A DNA stretch of 64,000 nucleotides from Mesorhizobium sp. CA8 (GTDB taxonomy: Bacteria > Pseudomonadota > Alphaproteobacteria > Rhizobiales > Rhizobiaceae): contig NZ_JAIUHG010000001.1 in NCBI RefSeq assembly GCF_020164955.1, positions 124,001 to 188,000 of the forward strand. The letters run 5' to 3'. The position numbers were made by a program, and so were the translations under genes. This document shows, piece after piece, positions 17,750 to 26,966 of this stretch. A model generated the notes under the pieces. It did not search any database. It was not told the DNA's origin and was given only the letters and a program-made list of their open reading frames with translations. The first letter of the stretch is position 1. Each line of letters begins with the position of its first letter.

Positions 17750-18163
17750 TCAGGAACTGGGCTTCAGCTCCGGCAGCGCCAATCCCGCCGCCTTGCAGGC
17801 GCCGCTGACTGAAACGGCATTTATCGCAATGAGTTCGAAGCTGTTTCCGGCATCGGGATAGATCTTGCCGATGAAAGGCTCGTTGCCGGGAGAGCCCTTG
17901 TCGTCGACAGAGCCGCACACCACGATTTCGTGGCGGCCGTTCAAACTGCGCTCGCCGGCAAGCATAGTCCCGAATTTAGCAGCGATAGGGTTCTTCAAAT
18001 GCTGGCGCACGCCAGCGGTGATGATCTCCTCCAGAGCCAGCGAGATCGGAATGAGATCGACCAGCGGGTTGCTGCTGGGGCTGCCGATCGGCTCGACCGG
18101 CGGTGTCGCCGCCATGCATCCGCAAAGTGAAGCGGCGGATAGAAGGTAAACTGTTTTCCGCAT
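17750..18163 (-). CDS. Hypothetical lipoprotein
   Basis: A 137-residue protein. The start at 18163 (MRKTVYLLSAASLCGC) gives a lipoprotein signal with lipobox LCGC; a longer ORF from 18208 adds Arg-rich residues. The mature part has a Ser/Pro/Asn linker, then a small domain with VVCGSVDDKGSPG and a terminal Cys in SGACKAAG, possibly a disulfide. Function unknown. Confidence 0.7.
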   Translation of the reverse strand: MRKTVYLLSAASLCGCMAATPPVEPIGSPSSNPLVDLIPISLALEEIITAGVRQHLKNPIAAKFGTMLAGERSLNGRHEIVVCGSVDDKGSPGNEPFIGKIYPDAGNSFELIAINAVSVSGACKAAGLALPELKPSS

Positions 18164-18313
18164 TCGTGCCCTTTTGCGTGCATCCCGACGCCCCGGCAAG
18201 ACGGTCAAGTCCGGGCCTGGCTATCGCCGGTCGACCTTGCCGAGAAACCAACGATGTACAGCGATTTTGCGAGCGTTTAATCTGGCTTTGACGGCAACCG
18301 AGGGAAGGTTCGC

Positions 18314-18673
18314 TTGGACAATCAGGATCCCAAGGAAGAACGGGTCGAACCGGTTTTCCGCAACGGCACCATCACCATCGTCGGCATCCTGCTGGCGTTC
18401 TCGCTAGGCTTCATCACCCATTGGGCGGCCAACCCGATCCCATGGCAGACTTATCATCTGATTGCCGTCCTGCCGATCCTGGTCGGCATCGCGCTGCAGA
18501 TGCGGGCGCTTGCCATTCTGCTCGACATCAAATCCCTCCAGCGAAGCATTCATGACCGCGCCTGTCGGATATTCATCGCCGGCCTCATCTTGGCGGCCTG
18601 TGGCGTCGGCCTGGCCATCCTGCTCGATTTCTTCGACATATCGGCAAAGAGCCCATTGCCGGGCGCGTCCTAG
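18314..18673 (+). CDS. Hypothetical membrane protein, TTG start
   Basis: A 119-residue protein with three hydrophobic helices (ITIVGILLAFSLGFIT, LIAVLPILVGIALQM, IFIAGLILAACGVGLAILL). The TTG at 18314 is chosen because GAGGGAAGG lies six bases upstream and no ATG is suitably placed. Function unknown. It converges on the IclR gene across a repeat hairpin. Confidence 0.65.
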   Translation: MDNQDPKEERVEPVFRNGTITIVGILLAFSLGFITHWAANPIPWQTYHLIAVLPILVGIALQMRALAILLDIKSLQRSIHDRACRIFIAGLILAACGVGLAILLDFFDISAKSPLPGAS

Positions 18674-18771
18674 AGCAATTCCAGGAACAGTGTGAGCGGT
18701 TTCCGTCCGGAATTGCGGTAAAACAAGAAGATAGTGCGTTTCGCCGTTTCCGTGAAACGGTGAAACGCACT
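18672..18771. repeat. Dispersed intergenic palindromic repeat, copy 2
   Basis: Same unit as 1011-1135: AGAGCAATTCCAGGAA at the start and a long stem at 18734-18770 (GTGCGTTTC, CCGTTTC, loop cgt, GAAACGG, GAAACGCAC). Placed between convergent genes, it could end transcription from both. Confidence 0.78.
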
Positions 18772-18773
18772 GG

Positions 18774-19604
18774 TCAGTAGGCTTTCACGCCGCCAATCAT
18801 CTTCGTCACTTCGACCGCGGCGTCGCGCACCAGCGGACCGATTTCGGCCAGCCGCTCGGGCGTGACCCGCACCGTAGGTCCGGACACCGAAACGCCGCCG
18901 AGCGGCTCGCCGAACTCGTTGAAGATGGCGGCGGCCACGCAGCGCATGCCGGGATGGCGCTCCTCGTCGTCGACCGACCAGCCGCGATGCTTGATAACGG
19001 CCAGATCATGGGCAAGCGCCGAGATGTCGGAAAGCGTCTTGTCGGTATAGCGCTGCAGGCCCGCCTTGCGCAGGATAGCGGCCACCCGTTCCGGCTCGAG
19101 ATGCGCCAGCACCGCCTTGCCGATGCCGGAAGCATGAAAGGGGCTGCGCGTGCCCGGCCGGAAGAAGGCGCGGATCGCCTGGTGCGTTTCGACCTGGCTG
19201 ACGAAAACGACGCAATCGTCCTCGGCGACGCCGAGATTGGCGGTCTCGCCGGTCTTTTCCATCAATTCCTGCATGACGATGCGCGCGCGGTCGACCAGCT
19301 TGCGCCGACGCAGGAAAGCAGCGCCCATACGGTAGGTTTCGACGCCGACCGACCAAAGCTGGTCGGCCGTATCGAACTCGACCATGCCGTGGTTCTCCAG
19401 CGTCGTCAGCATGCGATAGGCGGTGGAGGCGGCGATGCCGCTTTGCGCCGCGATTTCACTCAGCGACAAGCCGCTGGCCTCGGCGACAATCGCCAGGATC
19501 CGCAGCGCCCGGTCGAGCGACTGCACCGAGGCCGCTTCGGACGGGCCATTGAAGGCGCGCGGCCTGCCGCGCTGGCGTTTTTCCGTCGTTTCCATAGGCG
19601 GCAT
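18774..19604 (-). CDS. IclR-family regulator of the glyoxylate pathway
   Basis: A 276-residue regulator: an N-terminal winged helix (LSLSEIAAQSGIAASTAYRM) and a C-terminal IclR effector domain with SPFHASGIGKAVLAHL and HPGMRCVAAAIF. It is divergent from gcl-hyi-glxR with a 194-base AT-rich gap containing several palindromes. By analogy with AllR-type regulators it probably responds to glyoxylate or a related acid and controls these genes; the effector is inferred. Confidence 0.9.
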   Translation of the reverse strand: MPPMETTEKRQRGRPRAFNGPSEAASVQSLDRALRILAIVAEASGLSLSEIAAQSGIAASTAYRMLTTLENHGMVEFDTADQLWSVGVETYRMGAAFLRRRKLVDRARIVMQELMEKTGETANLGVAEDDCVVFVSQVETHQAIRAFFRPGTRSPFHASGIGKAVLAHLEPERVAAILRKAGLQRYTDKTLSDISALAHDLAVIKHRGWSVDDEERHPGMRCVAAAIFNEFGEPLGGVSVSGPTVRVTPERLAEIGPLVRDAAVEVTKMIGGVKAY

Positions 19605-19630
19605 TCTCGCCGGTTTTGATTCGGATGCAA

Positions 19631-19645
19631 TGAAAAAGTTTTTCA
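19631..19645. promoter_or_regulatory. Perfect palindrome, candidate IclR operator
   Basis: TGAAAAAGTTTTTCA is a perfect 15-base inverted repeat in the IclR-gcl gap. It has the general TGNAAA...TTTNCA shape of IclR-family sites. Binding is inferred from position and symmetry. Confidence 0.5.
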
Positions 19646-19661
19646 GTCGTTTCTGCGATGG

Positions 19662-19719
19662 GTTTTCTGGAAAACGAAAAGTGAAGCAAAATCAGCTTAT
19701 AACAGCCGTTTCCTGGAAA
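19662..19719. promoter_or_regulatory. Repeated TTTYCTGGAAA motif upstream of gcl
   Basis: GTTTTCTGGAAAA at 19662-19674 and GTTTCCTGGAAA at 19708-19719 are near-palindromic copies 46 bases apart. They may be additional regulator sites or an activator pair for gcl. Confidence 0.4.
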
Positions 19720-19798
19720 TGGAAAAATATTCTGAAAAAATTGAAAAATCGGAGACGCGCTGTCATAGTCAAGCCAACCAACGAAGTGGAGGCTTGTC

Positions 19799-21580
19799 AT
19801 GGCCAGGATGCGCGCTGTCGACGCGGCGGTTCTCGTTCTCGAAAAGGAAGGCATCACCAATGCCTTCGGCGTGCCGGGCGCGGCGATCAATCCGCTCTAT
19901 TCGGCGCTGAAGGCGCGCGGCACCATCCGCCATGTGTTGGCACGCCATGTCGAAGGCGCCTCGCACATGGCCGAAGGTTATACGCGCGCCAAGGCCGGCA
20001 ATATCGGGCTCTGCATCGGCACCTCCGGTCCGGCCGGCACCGACATGATCACCGGCCTTTATTCGGCCTCGGCGGATTCGATTCCGATCCTCTGCATAAC
20101 TGGTCAAGCTCCCCGCGCGCGCCTCAACAAAGAAGATTTCCAGGCCGTCGACATCGCTTCGATCGCAGCACCTGTCGCCAAATGGGCGGTCACCGTCATG
20201 GAACCTTACCTGGTTCCAATGGCGCTGCAGAAGGCGTTTCACCTGATGCGCTCATCGCGGCCCGGACCTGTGCTGGTCGACCTGCCGCTCGACGTGCAGC
20301 TTGCCGAGATCGAATTCGACATCGACGCCTATGAGCCGCTCGCTCCCTTCAAGCCGGCGATGACGCGCGCCCAGGCCGAGAAGGCGCTGGCGATGCTCAA
20401 CGAGGCGGAAAAGCCGCTGATTGTCGCCGGCGGCGGCATCATCAACGCCGACGCTTCCGATCTTTTGATCGAATTCGCCGAAGTCACTGGCGTGCCGGTC
20501 ATCCCGACTTTGATGGGCTGGGGCGCGATCCCCGACGACCATCGGCTGATGGCTGGGATGTGCGGACTGCAGACCTCGCACCGCTACGGCAATGCGACGA
20601 TGCTGGCCTCCGACTTCGTCTTCGGCATCGGCAACCGCTGGGCCAACCGCCACACCGGCTCGGTCGACGTCTACACCAAGGGGAAAAAATTCATCCATGT
20701 CGACATCGAGCCCACCCAGATCGGCCGCGTCTTCGCGCCGGATCTCGGCTTCGTCTCGGATGCGGGCGCCGCGCTGAAGATCCTGCTCGACGTTGCCACG
20801 GAGTTGCGCACCGCCGGCAAGCTGCGCGACTGGTCGGGCTGGGCAAAGGAGTGCCAGCAGCGCAAGAAGACGATGAAGCGCAAGACGCATTTCGAGCAGG
20901 TGCCGTTGAAGCCGCAGCGCGTCTATGAGGAAATGAACAAGGCGTTTGCCCGCGACACCACCTATGTCACCACGATCGGCCTGTCGCAGATCGCCGGCGC
21001 GCAGTTCCTGCACGTCTACAAGCCGCGCAACTGGATAAATTGCGGCCAGGCCGGCCCGCTCGGCTGGACGCTGCCGGCGGCGCTCGGCGTGCGCGCCGCC
21101 GATCCGGATCGCGACATCGTCGCGCTTTCCGGCGACTATGATTTCCAGTTCATGATCGAGGAGCTGGCTGTCGGCGCCCAGTACAAGCTGCCTTACATCC
21201 ACGTCGTTGTGAACAACGCCTATCTCGGCCTCATCCGCCAGGCGCAGCGTGGTTTTTCGATGGATTACGAGGTGAGCCTTGCCTTCGAGAACGTCAACCG
21301 TGCAGGCGATCCGGAGGCCGGCTACGGCGTCGACCATGTCGCGGTGGCCGAGGCGATGGGCTGCAAGGCGGTCCGTGTGAAGAAGCCCGAGGAATTCGCC
21401 GGTGCCTTCAAGGAGGCGCAGCGGCTGATGAAGGAGCACCAGGTTCCAGTGGTGCTGGAATTCATCCTCGAGCGCGTCACCAACATTTCCATGGGCACGG
21501 AAATCGACAAGATCACCGAGTTCGAGGAGCTTGCCGAACGCAACGAGGATGCGCCGACGGCCATCATGATGCTCGATTGA
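19799..21580 (+). CDS. gcl: Glyoxylate carboligase (tartronate-semialdehyde synthase)
   Basis: Joins two glyoxylates to tartronate semialdehyde plus CO2 using thiamine diphosphate. At 593 residues it matches the E. coli enzyme length. It begins at [11 protein letters not shown], and Val is at position 51 ([13 protein letters not shown]), where most ThDP enzymes have the catalytic Glu; this Val is a known peculiarity of Gcl. The C-terminal ThDP site is [12 protein letters not shown]...VVNNAYLG. First of gcl-hyi-glxR. Confidence 0.97.
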   Translation: MARMRAVDAAVLVLEKEGITNAFGVPGAAINPLYSALKARGTIRHVLARHVEGASHMAEGYTRAKAGNIGLCIGTSGPAGTDMITGLYSASADSIPILCITGQAPRARLNKEDFQAVDIASIAAPVAKWAVTVMEPYLVPMALQKAFHLMRSSRPGPVLVDLPLDVQLAEIEFDIDAYEPLAPFKPAMTRAQAEKALAMLNEAEKPLIVAGGGIINADASDLLIEFAEVTGVPVIPTLMGWGAIPDDHRLMAGMCGLQTSHRYGNATMLASDFVFGIGNRWANRHTGSVDVYTKGKKFIHVDIEPTQIGRVFAPDLGFVSDAGAALKILLDVATELRTAGKLRDWSGWAKECQQRKKTMKRKTHFEQVPLKPQRVYEEMNKAFARDTTYVTTIGLSQIAGAQFLHVYKPRNWINCGQAGPLGWTLPAALGVRAADPDRDIVALSGDYDFQFMIEELAVGAQYKLPYIHVVVNNAYLGLIRQAQRGFSMDYEVSLAFENVNRAGDPEAGYGVDHVAVAEAMGCKAVRVKKPEEFAGAFKEAQRLMKEHQVPVVLEFILERVTNISMGTEIDKITEFEELAERNEDAPTAIMMLD

Positions 21581-21608
21581 GGCCTGGCGAGCGAAGGAGA
21601 AAAAAGGA

Positions 21609-22406
21609 ATGCCGCGTTTTTCAGCTAATCTTTCGATGCTCTTCGGCGAGCATGAGTTCTTCGATCGTTTCGATGCCGCCGCCCGCGCTGGTTTCAAGGG
21701 CGTCGAATATATCGGCCCGTATGACCATGCCCCGGACGTCGTCGCGGCGTGGCTGAAGAAGAACGGCCTGACGCAGGTTCTGTTCAACCTGCCGGCCGGC
21801 GACTGGGCGAAGGGTGAGCGCGGCATTGCGGTGCTGCCCGACCGGGTGCCAGAATTCAGGCAGGGCGTGGCTAAAGCGATCACCTATGCGCATGCGCTGG
21901 GCTGCGAACAGATCAACTGCCTTGCTGGCATCGCGCCGCAGGGTGCCGATCGTACTGTCTTGGAAAACGTCTTTGCCGAAAACCTCGCCTTCGCGGCCGA
22001 GAAACTGGAGCAGGCCGGCATCAGGCTCTTGATCGAGCCGATCAACACCCGCGACATCCCCGGCTTCTTCCTGAACTATTCCGACCAGGCCCTGGCGTTG
22101 ATCGACCGCATCGGCTCGAAGAACCTGTTCCTGCAATACGACATCTATCACATGCAGATCATGGAGGGGGATCTCGCCCGTACCATCGAGGCGAACCTCG
22201 GGCGCATCGCGCATATCCAGCTTGCGGACAATCCCGGCCGTCACGAGCCGGGGACGGGCGAGATCAATTATCCCTTCCTCTACGACCACATCGACCGCCT
22301 CGGCTATTCCGGCTGGATCGGCGCCGAATACAAGCCGAAGGCCGGCACCGAGGCCGGGCTCGGCTGGTTCAATGAATTCGCCGGGCAGGGCAGCGCGGCG
22401 GCTTAA
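21609..22406 (+). CDS. hyi: Hydroxypyruvate isomerase
   Basis: Interconverts hydroxypyruvate and tartronate semialdehyde. The 265-residue TIM barrel of the xylose-isomerase-like superfamily has LFGEHEFFDRFDAAARAGF, metal ligands in LLIEPINTRDIPGFF and QYDIYHMQIMEGDL, and HIQLADNPGRHEPGTGEI. It lies 28 bases after gcl with GAAGGAG upstream; co-transcribed. Confidence 0.95.
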   Translation: MPRFSANLSMLFGEHEFFDRFDAAARAGFKGVEYIGPYDHAPDVVAAWLKKNGLTQVLFNLPAGDWAKGERGIAVLPDRVPEFRQGVAKAITYAHALGCEQINCLAGIAPQGADRTVLENVFAENLAFAAEKLEQAGIRLLIEPINTRDIPGFFLNYSDQALALIDRIGSKNLFLQYDIYHMQIMEGDLARTIEANLGRIAHIQLADNPGRHEPGTGEINYPFLYDHIDRLGYSGWIGAEYKPKAGTEAGLGWFNEFAGQGSAAA

Positions 22407-22414
22407 GAGCGTCC

Positions 22415-22475
22415 TTCTCCCCGTCTCTATAAGGGGAGAAGGTGCCGGCAGGCGGATGAGGGGCAGCGCCGGCCT
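22415..22475. repeat. Dispersed repeat inside the gcl operon
   Basis: CCTTCTCCCCGTC and GGGGAGAAGG form a hairpin, followed by TGCCGGCAGGCGGATGAGGGG. This is a common rhizobial intergenic unit. Lying between hyi and glxR, it may process or partly terminate the transcript. Confidence 0.7.
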
Positions 22476-22511
22476 TCGATGAGTTAGATCAAGCTTTCAG
22501 GAGCGACACCA

Positions 22512-23399
22512 ATGGAAACCATCGGCTTCATCGGCCTCGGCATCATGGGCGCGCCGATGGCGGGGCATCTGCTCGATGCCGGCTATCCGGTCGTCGCTAG
22601 CGACCATCGCTCCAGGCCGTCTGCTGACCTTGTCGCCAAAGGGCTGAAGACCGTTTCCGGCCACAACGCGGTGGCGAAGGCCGCCGACATCATCATCACC
22701 ATGGTTCCGGATACGCCCCAGGTGGCCGAGGTGCTGTTCGGCGAGAACGGCGTCGCCTCCGGCTTGGCCAAGGGCAAGCTCGTCATCGACATGAGCTCGA
22801 TCTCGCCGATCGCCACCAAGGAATTCGCCAAAAAGGTCAACGAACTCGGCTGCGACTATCTTGACGCGCCGGTGTCGGGCGGCGAAGTCGGCGCCAAGGC
22901 GGCCTCGCTCACCATTATGGTCGGCGGCGAGGAAAAGGCCTTCGAGCACGCCAGGCCCGTGTTCGAGAGGATGGGTAAGAACATCACGCTGGTCGGACCG
23001 AACGGCGTCGGCCAGACCACCAAGGTCGCCAACCAGATCGTTGTGGCGCTCACCATCGAAGCCGTCGGCGAAGCGCTGGTCTTCGCCTCGAAGGCGGGCG
23101 CCGATCCGGCCAAGGTCAGGCAGGCGCTGATGGGCGGGCTCGCCGCCTCGCGCATCCTCGAAGTGCATGGCGAGCGTATGATCAAGCGCACCTTCGCGCC
23201 GGGCTTTCGCATCGAGCTGCACCAGAAGGACCTCAATCTGGCGCTTGAAGGCGCCAAGGCGCTCGGCGTCTCGCTGCCCAACACCTCGACCACGCAGCAG
23301 CTGTTTAATTCCTGCGCCGCCAATGGCGGAGCCAAGGAGGATCACTCGGCGCTGGTGAGAGTGCTGGAGCGGATGGCGGGGCATGAAGTGGGTGAATAG
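22512..23399 (+). CDS. glxR: 2-hydroxy-3-oxopropionate reductase
   Basis: Reduces tartronate semialdehyde to D-glycerate with NAD(P)H, the third step after gcl. The 295-residue beta-hydroxyacid dehydrogenase has N-terminal GFIGLGIMGAPMA, substrate motif DAPVSGGEVGA, catalytic Lys in GQTTKVANQ and a C-terminal KDLNLALEGA. Its stop codon lies inside an inverted-repeat element. Confidence 0.95.
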   Translation: METIGFIGLGIMGAPMAGHLLDAGYPVVASDHRSRPSADLVAKGLKTVSGHNAVAKAADIIITMVPDTPQVAEVLFGENGVASGLAKGKLVIDMSSISPIATKEFAKKVNELGCDYLDAPVSGGEVGAKAASLTIMVGGEEKAFEHARPVFERMGKNITLVGPNGVGQTTKVANQIVVALTIEAVGEALVFASKAGADPAKVRQALMGGLAASRILEVHGERMIKRTFAPGFRIELHQKDLNLALEGAKALGVSLPNTSTTQQLFNSCAANGGAKEDHSALVRVLERMAGHEVGE

Positions 23400-23456
23400 T
23401 GAATAGTGAATGGGGGCGCGTCCTGACCATTCACCATTGACTATTCACCATTCACC
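23391..23456. repeat. GTGAAT/ATTCAC inverted repeat array
   Basis: GGTGAATAGTGAATAGTG then AATGG at 23391-23413 and CCATTCACCATTGACTAT then TCACCATTCACC at 23427-23456 form a long hairpin. It supplies the stop codons of both glxR and the convergent rlmB, and likely acts as a bidirectional terminator. Confidence 0.7.
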
Positions 23457-24312
23457 TTTTCGCCAGGAATTTCCTCGCCGCATAAAGGCTGACCGCCGCC
23501 GCATTCGATACGTTGAGCGAGTGGATGGCCCCAGGCATGTCGAGCCGGGCGAGCGCGGCCACTGTCTCGCGGGTTTTCTGGCGCAGGCCCTTGCCTTCCG
23601 CGCCCAGCACCAGCGCGATTTTATCGCCGTCGAAGGTCTTTTCGAGCTCGGCCGGTCCTTCCGAATCGAGCCCGATGGTCTGGAAACCGGCCTCGTGCAA
23701 CTGGCCCAGCGCATCGGCGAGGTTCTTCACCTCGATCTGGTCGATATGCTCCAGCGCGCCGGAGGCGGATTTGGCCAGCACGCCCGATTCCTGCGGGCTG
23801 TGGCGGGCGGTGGTGATCAGCGCGCCGGCGCCGAAGGCGACGGCGGAGCGCAGGATCGCACCGACATTGTGCGGGTCCGTCACCTGGTCGAGCACCAGCA
23901 CCAGCTTTGTGTCGCCGAGCGCGTCGAGACGCTTCGGCGTGAGCGGCTCGGCCTCGATCAGCACGCCCTGATGCACGGCGTCGGACCCTGTGATCCTGTC
24001 GATATCCTTCGGCTCGACCAGTTCGGCCTTGAAGGGCAGGGCGGCAAGGTCGGGAATCGAAAGCCGCTCCGCGGCGTTGCGCGTCACCAGCATCTTTTTG
24101 ATCTTGCGCCGCGGATTGTCGAGCGCGGCCCGCACCGTGTGCAGGCCGTAAAGCCGCACCAGCCCGTCGCCGGGCGCTTCGCCAGGCGGCACCGGCTGGC
24201 GCGGCCGGAATGCCGGCGCGCCGCCTGCCTTCTGGTCGCGATGCGCGCGCCTCAGCTTGGCATAATGGGTGTCCTTGCGCGTACCGGGCTTGTTGCTTTT
24301 ATCGTCGCTCAT
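23452..24312 (-). CDS. rlmB: 23S rRNA (guanosine-2'-O)-methyltransferase, TrmH family
   Basis: Methylates the 2'-O of a 23S rRNA guanosine (G2251 in E. coli) with SAM. 286 residues: a basic disordered N-terminus, an SpoU substrate-binding domain (LYGLHTVRAAL), then the knotted SPOUT domain with motifs DQVTDPHNVGAILRSA, LVLGAEGKGLR and SLNVSNAAAVSLY. Normal family length. Confidence 0.93.
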   Translation of the reverse strand: MSDDKSNKPGTRKDTHYAKLRRAHRDQKAGGAPAFRPRQPVPPGEAPGDGLVRLYGLHTVRAALDNPRRKIKKMLVTRNAAERLSIPDLAALPFKAELVEPKDIDRITGSDAVHQGVLIEAEPLTPKRLDALGDTKLVLVLDQVTDPHNVGAILRSAVAFGAGALITTARHSPQESGVLAKSASGALEHIDQIEVKNLADALGQLHEAGFQTIGLDSEGPAELEKTFDGDKIALVLGAEGKGLRQKTRETVAALARLDMPGAIHSLNVSNAAAVSLYAARKFLAKR

Positions 24313-24511
24313 GCCGGCCTCTATAGCCGTCCCGTCCGGCTAAGGATATGGGCTGGACAAATGAATGCCGAACATCCTCGAAAAACCCTGACCGCGCCGG
24401 TTGACACCCACCGGCCTTGCCGCCATAAGGCGCTTCGCTGATTTCGGAGAAGATCTTACTCGGGCTCCGGATCGGCGCGAACGCCTCGTTGCATGGCTCC
24501 GGCGGCAGACT

Positions 24512-24596
24512 GGAGAGGTGCCCGAGTGGTTAAAGGGGACGGACTGTAAATCCGTTGGCTTAGCCTACGTTGGTTCGAATCCAACCCTCTCCACCA
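24512..24596 (+). tRNA. tRNA-Tyr (GTA)
   Basis: An 85-base class II tRNA: acceptor GGAGAGG pairs with CCTCTCC, anticodon loop CTGTAAA with GTA, a long variable arm, T-loop GGTTCGAATCC, and an encoded CCA. Confidence 0.98.
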
Positions 24597-24682
24597 CTGC
24601 CGGCCCGGAAGCCCTGAAACGAAAAGTCTCGGACCGAAATGCATGGCGCTTTTCGGGTGAATCCGGTACCTCAGTGCAAGGC

Positions 24683-24756
24683 GCGGGTATAGCTCAGTGG
24701 TAGAGCAGCAGCCTTCCAAGCTGAATATGCGGGTTCGATTCCCGCTACCCGCTCCA
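24683..24756 (+). tRNA. tRNA-Gly (TCC), prophage attachment site
   Basis: Acceptor GCGGGTA pairs with TACCCGC, D-arm AGCTCAGTGGTAGAGC, anticodon loop CTTCCAA with TCC, T-loop GGTTCGATTCC, and an encoded CCA. It is intact. The integrase gene lies 79 bases downstream, so the 3' half of this tRNA is the probable attL core; the matching attR is outside the window. Confidence 0.97.
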
Positions 24757-24835
24757 CCTTGCGCCACAAGGCTTTGAGCCACTTTCAGCAAGCCTGGAAA
24801 CAGGACGGTTTTACACCGAGTTTTACTGGCTCCGT
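24757..24835. other. Probable attL flank
   Basis: The 79 bases between tRNA-Gly and the integrase stop. It is the chromosome-prophage junction if the core lies in the tRNA 3' end. Arm-type integrase sites are expected here but were not identified. Confidence 0.5.
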
Positions 24836-25843
24836 TCACTTTCTGGCCTCGTTCATCTTGCGAATCCGATCCTTGATGGCGGCCTGGCGATCGACATAGC
24901 GGCGGATGATCTTGCGCACGCTCTCTTCCTCCCAGCCCATAATCTCGCCGATCTCTCGCTCGCTCATTCCAGCCAGGTAGAACTTGGTCGCAGCTGTCCC
25001 GCGAAGGTCGTGGAAGTGCAGATCGATGCCGCCCGGCCACGCCTTGGCCTTGGCCTTCGTGTAGGAGGCGCCGAAGCCGGACCATGGCCGATTCTTGCTG
25101 TTGGTCAGGATGACCGGCGAGCGGCGCGGGATACGCGCCAGAACATCGCGGAGGGCGTCGTATAGCGGAATGATGGCCTCGCTCTTGGTCTTGCTGGTCT
25201 TGACGACAATGGCGTCCTCGCCGACGTGAGACCACGACAAGCGCAGCAGGTCGCCAAGCCGAAGGCCAGTATGGGCTGCCAGATCGACGGCATGGGCTAT
25301 CTCTGGCGAGCACGTCTTTTTCAGGTGCGCAATGTCGGCATCGGTCCAGATGATCTCGGCTCGGGAGCCGCTATAGACCTGCCTGATACCCTCGCATGGG
25401 TTCGACGCGATCTTGCCGAGCGGATCAACGCAATAGGCCAGGACGCGCGAAAGCACCTGCATGCCATAATCCGCGGTGCGCGGCTTGTCGGCCCATTTGG
25501 CGCGCCACTTGATGATCAGCGGCCTGATCTTCTCGGATCGATCGAACTGCGCAATGCTCAGATCCCCGAAATGATCGTTGATCCGATCAAGCCAACGCGA
25601 CCAGTTTCGGCGCGTGCTGTCGGCGAGCTTCTGATAATCAGGGCTCGCCTTGTAGAGGTAGACCGCTGACTTGAATTTCTTCTGGTCCGGCGCCCTATGG
25701 TTCGCCACGGCCTCGTTATAGGCGGCTTGGAACTCTGGCGTTCCCGGCACACCCTTGACCGCTGGACCGCCGCGCCAGGCATAGTAATACGTCCGGCCCT
25801 TGGCCTTCACGACATGAAGGCCCTTCAACTCAACCATGACCAT
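24836..25843 (-). CDS. Phage tyrosine integrase
   Basis: Catalyses site-specific integration and excision. 335 residues with an N-terminal SAM-like core-binding domain and a C-terminal catalytic domain: Arg in HTGLRLGDLL, Lys in SKTKSEAII, HxxR in HDLRG, Trp in place of the second His (IMGWEEES) and the nucleophile Tyr in IRRYVD. GAGG upstream supports the start at 25843. It sits beside its tRNA-Gly target and overlaps the next gene by 14 bases. Confidence 0.95.
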   Translation of the reverse strand: MVMVELKGLHVVKAKGRTYYYAWRGGPAVKGVPGTPEFQAAYNEAVANHRAPDQKKFKSAVYLYKASPDYQKLADSTRRNWSRWLDRINDHFGDLSIAQFDRSEKIRPLIIKWRAKWADKPRTADYGMQVLSRVLAYCVDPLGKIASNPCEGIRQVYSGSRAEIIWTDADIAHLKKTCSPEIAHAVDLAAHTGLRLGDLLRLSWSHVGEDAIVVKTSKTKSEAIIPLYDALRDVLARIPRRSPVILTNSKNRPWSGFGASYTKAKAKAWPGGIDLHFHDLRGTAATKFYLAGMSEREIGEIMGWEEESVRKIIRRYVDRQAAIKDRIRKMNEARK

Positions 25844-26036
25844 GCTTCGCCTCGAATGCTGCTAATTCAGCATCGAGGTCGTCCTCTGCTGAGGTGTCAA
25901 CCACCTCCGGCCTGTGTGTATCGGGGATAACCAGCATCGATCCGTCGCGGCCGAGCTTCACCATAACGCCATGTTCCCGGCAAAGCTTTGCGGCGCTTGC
26001 CAGTTCGGCCTTGGTGAAGCGCAGCGGCTTGCTCAC
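25830..26036 (-). CDS. Small phage protein next to integrase
   Basis: A 68-residue protein: basic N-terminus (SKPLRFTKAELASAAKL) and acidic C-terminus (AEDDLDAELAAFEAK). Position and size fit an excisionase or directionality factor, but no winged-helix signature is clear. It overlaps the integrase start by 14 bases and the upstream gene by four, so it is translated with them. Confidence 0.6.
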   Translation of the reverse strand: MSKPLRFTKAELASAAKLCREHGVMVKLGRDGSMLVIPDTHRPEVVDTSAEDDLDAELAAFEAKHGHG

Positions 26037-26338
26037 CCTGCATCCCCCTTGCGCTCCATGAAGGCGCGGGCGGCGGAATCGTCTGGCTGCAACAGTTGGC
26101 TCAGATAGCTGTGCGCCTCCGTTGCAAGCATCCGGTTTTCCTCTCTGAGCCGGGAGAGTTCGTCTAGGATGGCGCTAATGTTCTCTGGGCTGCAAAGGTC
26201 AGTGAAGGCATCGATTGCCGACGTTGTGGCAGAGCTAAGATTGAAGATTCCTCGCGTTCCCCAATGCAGGTTGCCGACGCTCTCTAGCGCTTCGCGCATG
26301 CCACGCTCTATGCGCTCGATATCAGCCGGGTCGGTCAT
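26033..26338 (-). CDS. Phage hypothetical protein
   Basis: A 101-residue protein ending in a coiled-coil-like segment (ISAILDELSRLREENRMLA), reminiscent of Ead/Ea22-type early phage proteins. Function unknown. It has four-base overlaps with both neighbours. Confidence 0.6.
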   Translation of the reverse strand: MTDPADIERIERGMREALESVGNLHWGTRGIFNLSSATTSAIDAFTDLCSPENISAILDELSRLREENRMLATEAHSYLSQLLQPDDSAARAFMERKGDAG

Positions 26339-26676
26339 GGCCGGCCCCCAAGCTCGGGGACGCGGCGATACATTGCGCTATCCGGGTCGGGGCGCTCCTC
26401 CAGCCAGAGACGCACTTGTTCCGGGGCAAGCGACATGGCAACCTGCGTCGGAAGCATTCGCTTGCCGTTGTCAACGCAATCGCCGTTCGGCGTCATCAAA
26501 TCTAGGATGAAGGCGAAGGGCGCCGTGTCGCTATCCGGCTCGGCGTCATCGGAAACTGCGGCATCTTGCTCCGCAATGAAGGATCGAGCCGCTTCCTCTG
26601 ACAGGCCAGACCATTGGGCAAGCGCGACGAAACCGTTCTGCTCGAAATCCGCTACCGTTAGGACTACGTGGTTCAT
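26335..26676 (-). CDS. Phage hypothetical protein
   Basis: A 113-residue acidic protein with no recognised domain; it contains SDDAEPDSDTAPF and ends RRVPELGGRP. Four-base overlaps on both sides place it in the early operon. Confidence 0.55.
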   Translation of the reverse strand: MNHVVLTVADFEQNGFVALAQWSGLSEEAARSFIAEQDAAVSDDAEPDSDTAPFAFILDLMTPNGDCVDNGKRMLPTQVAMSLAPEQVRLWLEERPDPDSAMYRRVPELGGRP

Positions 26677-26966
26677 GGTCGCTCTCCATCGGTGCGCTCC
26701 AAGGCAGCGCGGCGGGCCATCTCTCGAAGGTATTCCGCGTCAGCAAACGCGCGCAGGGTGGCGCGATCAACAAAGCCGACACGTTTGCCGCATAGGGTGC
26801 ATTCTCCCCAGCAGCCGGTATCGTCCGATTGGGTCGTGAATGTCTGGCAAAGGGAGAACCAGCACAGAATGCCGCGCGCCGCGCGCTGGAAGACGTTGCC
26901 TGGTAGAGCGGTGACAATCGGGTAGCCACCATGCTCGTTGTTCTGCTGGAAATCCTCTGGGCTCAT
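26673..26966 (-). CDS. Phage protein with one CxxC pair
   Basis: A 97-residue protein. The start at 26966 makes an ATGA overlap with the upstream gene; the ORF to 27023 is only read-through. GECTLCGKRVGF is a single CxxC zinc-ribbon-like knuckle, and further Cys (ILCWFSLC) precede it. Function unknown. Confidence 0.6.
   Translation of the reverse strand: MSPEDFQQNNEHGGYPIVTALPGNVFQRAARGILCWFSLCQTFTTQSDDTGCWGECTLCGKRVGFVDRATLRAFADAEYLREMARRAALERTDGERP

Noticed and set aside
20252..21883. 543-residue minus-strand ORF
   Set aside because: Antisense of gcl and the start of hyi; both real genes have strong family motifs.
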